From contig NC_092670.1 of assembly GCF_964355755.1 (NCBI RefSeq), positions 30,741,795-30,805,794 on the forward strand: a stretch of DNA of 64,000 bases, written 5' to 3'. Position 1 is the first letter of the stretch. Each line of letters starts with the position of its first letter. This stretch comes from Antedon mediterranea (taxonomy: Eukaryota; Echinodermata; Crinoidea; Comatulida; Antedonidae). Made by a program: the position numbers and the translations under genes. Of the stretch, positions 61,313 to 64,000 are shown piece by piece. The notes below the pieces were generated by a model, which saw only the letters and a program-made list of their open reading frames with translations, ran no database searches and was not told the DNA's origin.

Positions 61313-62188
61313 TAGTGTAGTTAGTAGGTCTACTGGTAGAATGAGTAGGCCTACATTACAAATCCAGTGCAGGTATCTCTCAAGTGAATCCATCAACACA
61401 CATTTTAATTACTATACACTACATTAATTGGAATGTTAAACATTAATGTTGGCTTACCTTGTTTATATCAATCTTGTAATGGCATGACCGCACAGAGGGA
61501 TTAAAAGCTGTCCAGGGGAAGTAACCGTGCCCGGGCGGATGAACACGATAATGATGACACACACGCGGAAACGAGCTTCAGTCTATGATATTGTTAAATA
61601 TCAGTTGTTCTGCTTTATCGACCTTCAACAACGAAATATTATTTTCCAAATAATGAACTTCTGCTCTCTACGATTCATCCAATATATATCTGTCACACAT
61701 CAGTGGATACAGAATCTACAAAAAAACAATCTATTCTGTTTACTTTGTATTTGATTTTTAATACTGTAATTATTCTATGCCGCATGATAAGCGCGTGAGA
61801 AATTTAGTATGGACTATCGGTACACACTCTCCATCCTGACACCAATCTTTATACAACGTGTCTAATAAAAGCTAGTTGACCAGTTGACAGTTCGGATTAT
61901 ACATTGTTTGTGATTGGCCAAATCACTTGCATTGCGTCCAAGCTGTGGGGACGGGTAGTAATGTAGGCCTAGCCCGGGGATCTATACTGTATCTCTGAGA
62001 CGCTACAGACGAGGATTGAGATGAGAGACAACCTTTTATTTGAATTTAGCAAACAGTCGTTATGAAATTTACTTCTTTTTTTAAACACTAGGGCCTATTA
62101 TTAGACACTGGGACTTTAGGCGTTCGTTATAACTGTACTTGGCGGCTAAAATGACGGCGGCCAATGTGCACTGTATTTTTTTTTTTTT
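61313..62188. other. Anonymous DNA with a MITE family A fragment
   Basis: At about 61908-61943 TGTGATTGGCCAAATCACTTGCATTGCGTCC matches one inner arm of the family A fold-back element; the other arm is missing. No gene supported. Confidence 0.45.
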
Positions 62189-62300
62189 GCGTGCAAACGC
62201 GACTCTATAGCTCACTATGTCGGTCGGTTGGTCGGTCGATCGATCGGTAAACAGTAACTCAAATTCGAGAACGCGACTGCAGCCATGCATATGGCCTTGT
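62189..62300 (-). repeat. Dispersed (ACCG)n-bearing repeat, copy 3
   Basis: On the minus strand AAGGCCATATGCATGGCTGCAG, GTTTACCGATCGATCGACCG, GACATAGTGAGCTATAGAGTCGCG. It has the same order as copies 1 and 2, in compact form. Confidence 0.75.
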
Positions 62301-63177
62301 TTTTTTTTATAGATAAAGTCTAATTGTTTCTTCCTTTTTCTTCTTTTTTTTTAACTTCCTAGCTATGTCGAAAATTTCTATTTTAAAGTTTAAACATAGC
62401 TATGTTGGATATATCGAGCATTGATAATATAGGCCTACTCATGTGGCAGGATTAGGCTTTCGTACAATATCACCGGTATCTCCTTGCACAATGAATGCAT
62501 ACCATCAATATTATACTAACCTTTTAATGTTACAATATCATGTAACTCGTTGTATTAACTGTTTGACATAAAATTAATATGTACACTCTGAAACATTTAA
62601 TTTCAAAACCCAGCTACAGGAGTCTAGGCCCGTCCGAGTCATTATAAGATATAACATGTTTTAAAACGTACAATAAATCACAGCAGGAAAAAAAACATGA
62701 CTTTCTCTTAAAAGAATATTCACAATTAAGAATTTGTAATTTATATAATATTAATAGAGAGAATAGAATAATAAGTTGTGTTGGTTTTTTTTAAAGTAAA
62801 TCGTATTGTTGTGTGTGTTTAGAGCTAATCTATCATGCTAACTGCTTTTGAGTCTCTTTCGCTATTTTCGTGTACGTGCAAAACGTGAGAACATGTAATG
62901 TTGTATATTCTAAATTGATTTGGAATTTCAGACTGTCGCTATAATAGATAGAGAAAAACAGATGCAATGTTGATTATAAAAAATGATGTATCAGCATAGG
63001 CCTATACATACGACATTATTGTATTTAATGATTTTTTATAAATAGTATCCCTAAATTAAGTCTAAAAAGGGCCAATCTGGGAAAAAATTAGAAACAAATG
63101 TTTCTCAACTGATTTGTGTCATTTGGGGTCTATATATCCACCAAAAAAAAGTTCCAGCTCATCTGACCTGGGGAAAG
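62301..63177. other. Anonymous AT-rich DNA
   Basis: No gene recognised. The last ~120 bp (from 63060) reads as the lead-in to the following tandem repeat. Confidence 0.5.
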
Positions 63178-63560
63178 TCGCCATTTTGGATTTTTAAAAT
63201 GGCCGCCATAAATTACAGATTTTTGTTCATAACTCAGCTTATACATCGTGTATGGACATGATTTTGGTGGTAAAGTATATGTTTTTAGGGTCAAGGAATC
63301 CAAATACAGCATTTTGAAGTTCACTCAATGGCCGCCATTTTGTTTTTCAAAATGGCCGCCATGAAATACAGATTTTCTCATATCTCAGCTTCTACAAAAT
63401 AAATGGATGTGATTTTGGTGGCAAAATGTATGTTTTGAGGGTCAATGAATTCAAATAAATTAGTTCACTCTATGGTCGCCATATTGTTTTTCAAAATGGC
63501 TGCCATAAAATTTACAGAATTTTGTTCATATCTCAGCTTTTATCATCATATATGCTTTTT
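63178..63560. repeat. ~150 bp tandem repeat with CGCCATTTTG/AAAATGGCCGCCAT arms
   Basis: Units start at CGCCAT in 63179, 63333 and 63477 (periods 154 and 144). Each opens with a short inverted pair (CGCCATNTTG...CAAAATGGCNGCCAT) that can form a hairpin, then ACAGATTTT, CATATCTCAGCTT, GATTTTGGTGG and AGGGTCAA blocks. Two full units and one partial. Confidence 0.9.
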
Positions 63561-63563
63561 GTG

Positions 63564-64000
63564 ACAAAAGAGATCCTATTTAAAGCAGCGTCTTATGTGG
63601 TGAATGGATGGTTACCAAATACACCGGAGTCGGAGACCAGCACTGGTCATCCTAACTGGTCTGGATTTATGCACAAGTAAGTACTGGATCAGTGGAGAAG
63701 TCGACAATAGAGTTTCTGCCGATCATTCTAAATGACCCAAATGATAATTCGACAGTGTATACTACACTCTGTAAATGTATATCTTATAGCTCTTCACATA
63801 ATCAACCACTGTGGGTTAAAACAATACAGTTAAGAAAAGTCATGCCTGCCAGTTGTTGTCAGGCTTGGATGATTCAATCTTCTCAAGAGCATCCTGGGTT
63901 GTATTGTACATATAATGACTGGTTCGGGTTTGGAAGATGTGCTTTGCTTACTTTATGAACCAAATACTGTCACTTACATTTTAAAGGGAGCTGCATATTC
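63564..64000 (+). pseudogene. Degenerate copy of a high-copy invertebrate protein family
   Basis: Three segments follow one another in different frames. 63564-63680 is NGWLPNTPESETSTGHPNWS and ends GFMHK, stop. 63692 on gives EFLPIILNDPNDNSTVYTTL and NQPLWVK. From about 63852 to the window edge it reads VVVRLG, stop, KSILGCIVHIMTGSGLEDVL and LLYEPNTVTYILKGAAYS. From memory, the series GFM / FLPIIxxxPND / VYTTL / QPLWxKA / VVRLGGF / MTGSGLEDVL / AYSRA marks an uncharacterised family predicted in hundreds of copies in cnidarian, mollusc and other marine genomes, suspected to be mobile-element derived. Two frame changes and a stop make this copy inactive. It continues beyond the window. Confidence 0.5.

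Overview
This is AT-rich (roughly 35-37% GC by eye), gene-poor animal genomic DNA. It has no bacterial gene density. It carries decayed animal-type domains (LDL-receptor YWTD repeat, protein kinase), a tRNA-derived SINE with a central domain of the kind seen in invertebrate/deuterostome SINEs, a Ty3/Gypsy-type LTR retrotransposon whose Gag looks SCAN-like, a LINE 3' end, several MITE families and two large minisatellites. I infer a marine invertebrate, perhaps a deuterostome such as an echinoderm; the phylum is a guess.

Layout. 1-7.2 kb: anonymous AT-rich DNA. 7.2-9.0 kb: a possible small exon, a broken YWTD fragment and a broken protein-kinase domain, all on the + strand, probably one dead gene. 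9.2-11.3 kb: an (ACCG)n-bearing repeat and a 1.07 kb element with 40+ bp perfect terminal inverted repeats. 11.3-31.4 kb: mostly anonymous, with an 18-19 bp tandem array, a LINE 3' end, three fold-back MITEs of one family, a G-rich tract and a SINE. 31.4-39.5 kb: anonymous, with a hammerhead-like motif and a TTAA MITE sitting in one copy of a short duplication whose other copy is the empty site. 39.5-41.4 kb: 40 copies of a 46 bp repeat with 10-unit higher-order structure. 43.1-46.7 kb: a complete-ended, minus-strand LTR retrotransposon with apparently identical 472 bp LTRs and a 5 bp target duplication. It encodes Gag and protease but has lost nearly all of integrase and all of RT/RNase H. 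46.8-57.4 kb: more dispersed repeats and MITEs. 57.4-58.4 kb: about 25 copies of a 39 bp repeat that keeps several frames open. 58.5-63.1 kb: anonymous, with small repeats. 63.2-64.0 kb: a ~150 bp tandem repeat and a degenerate copy of a high-copy invertebrate protein family that runs off the right edge.

The only long protein-coding frame I trust is the retrotransposon gag-protease ORF. Most other open frames are short and look like chance or repeat-derived frames. No host gene in the window looks intact. Across the whole window the palindrome TAGGCCTA occurs about 30 times, against less than one expected from composition.
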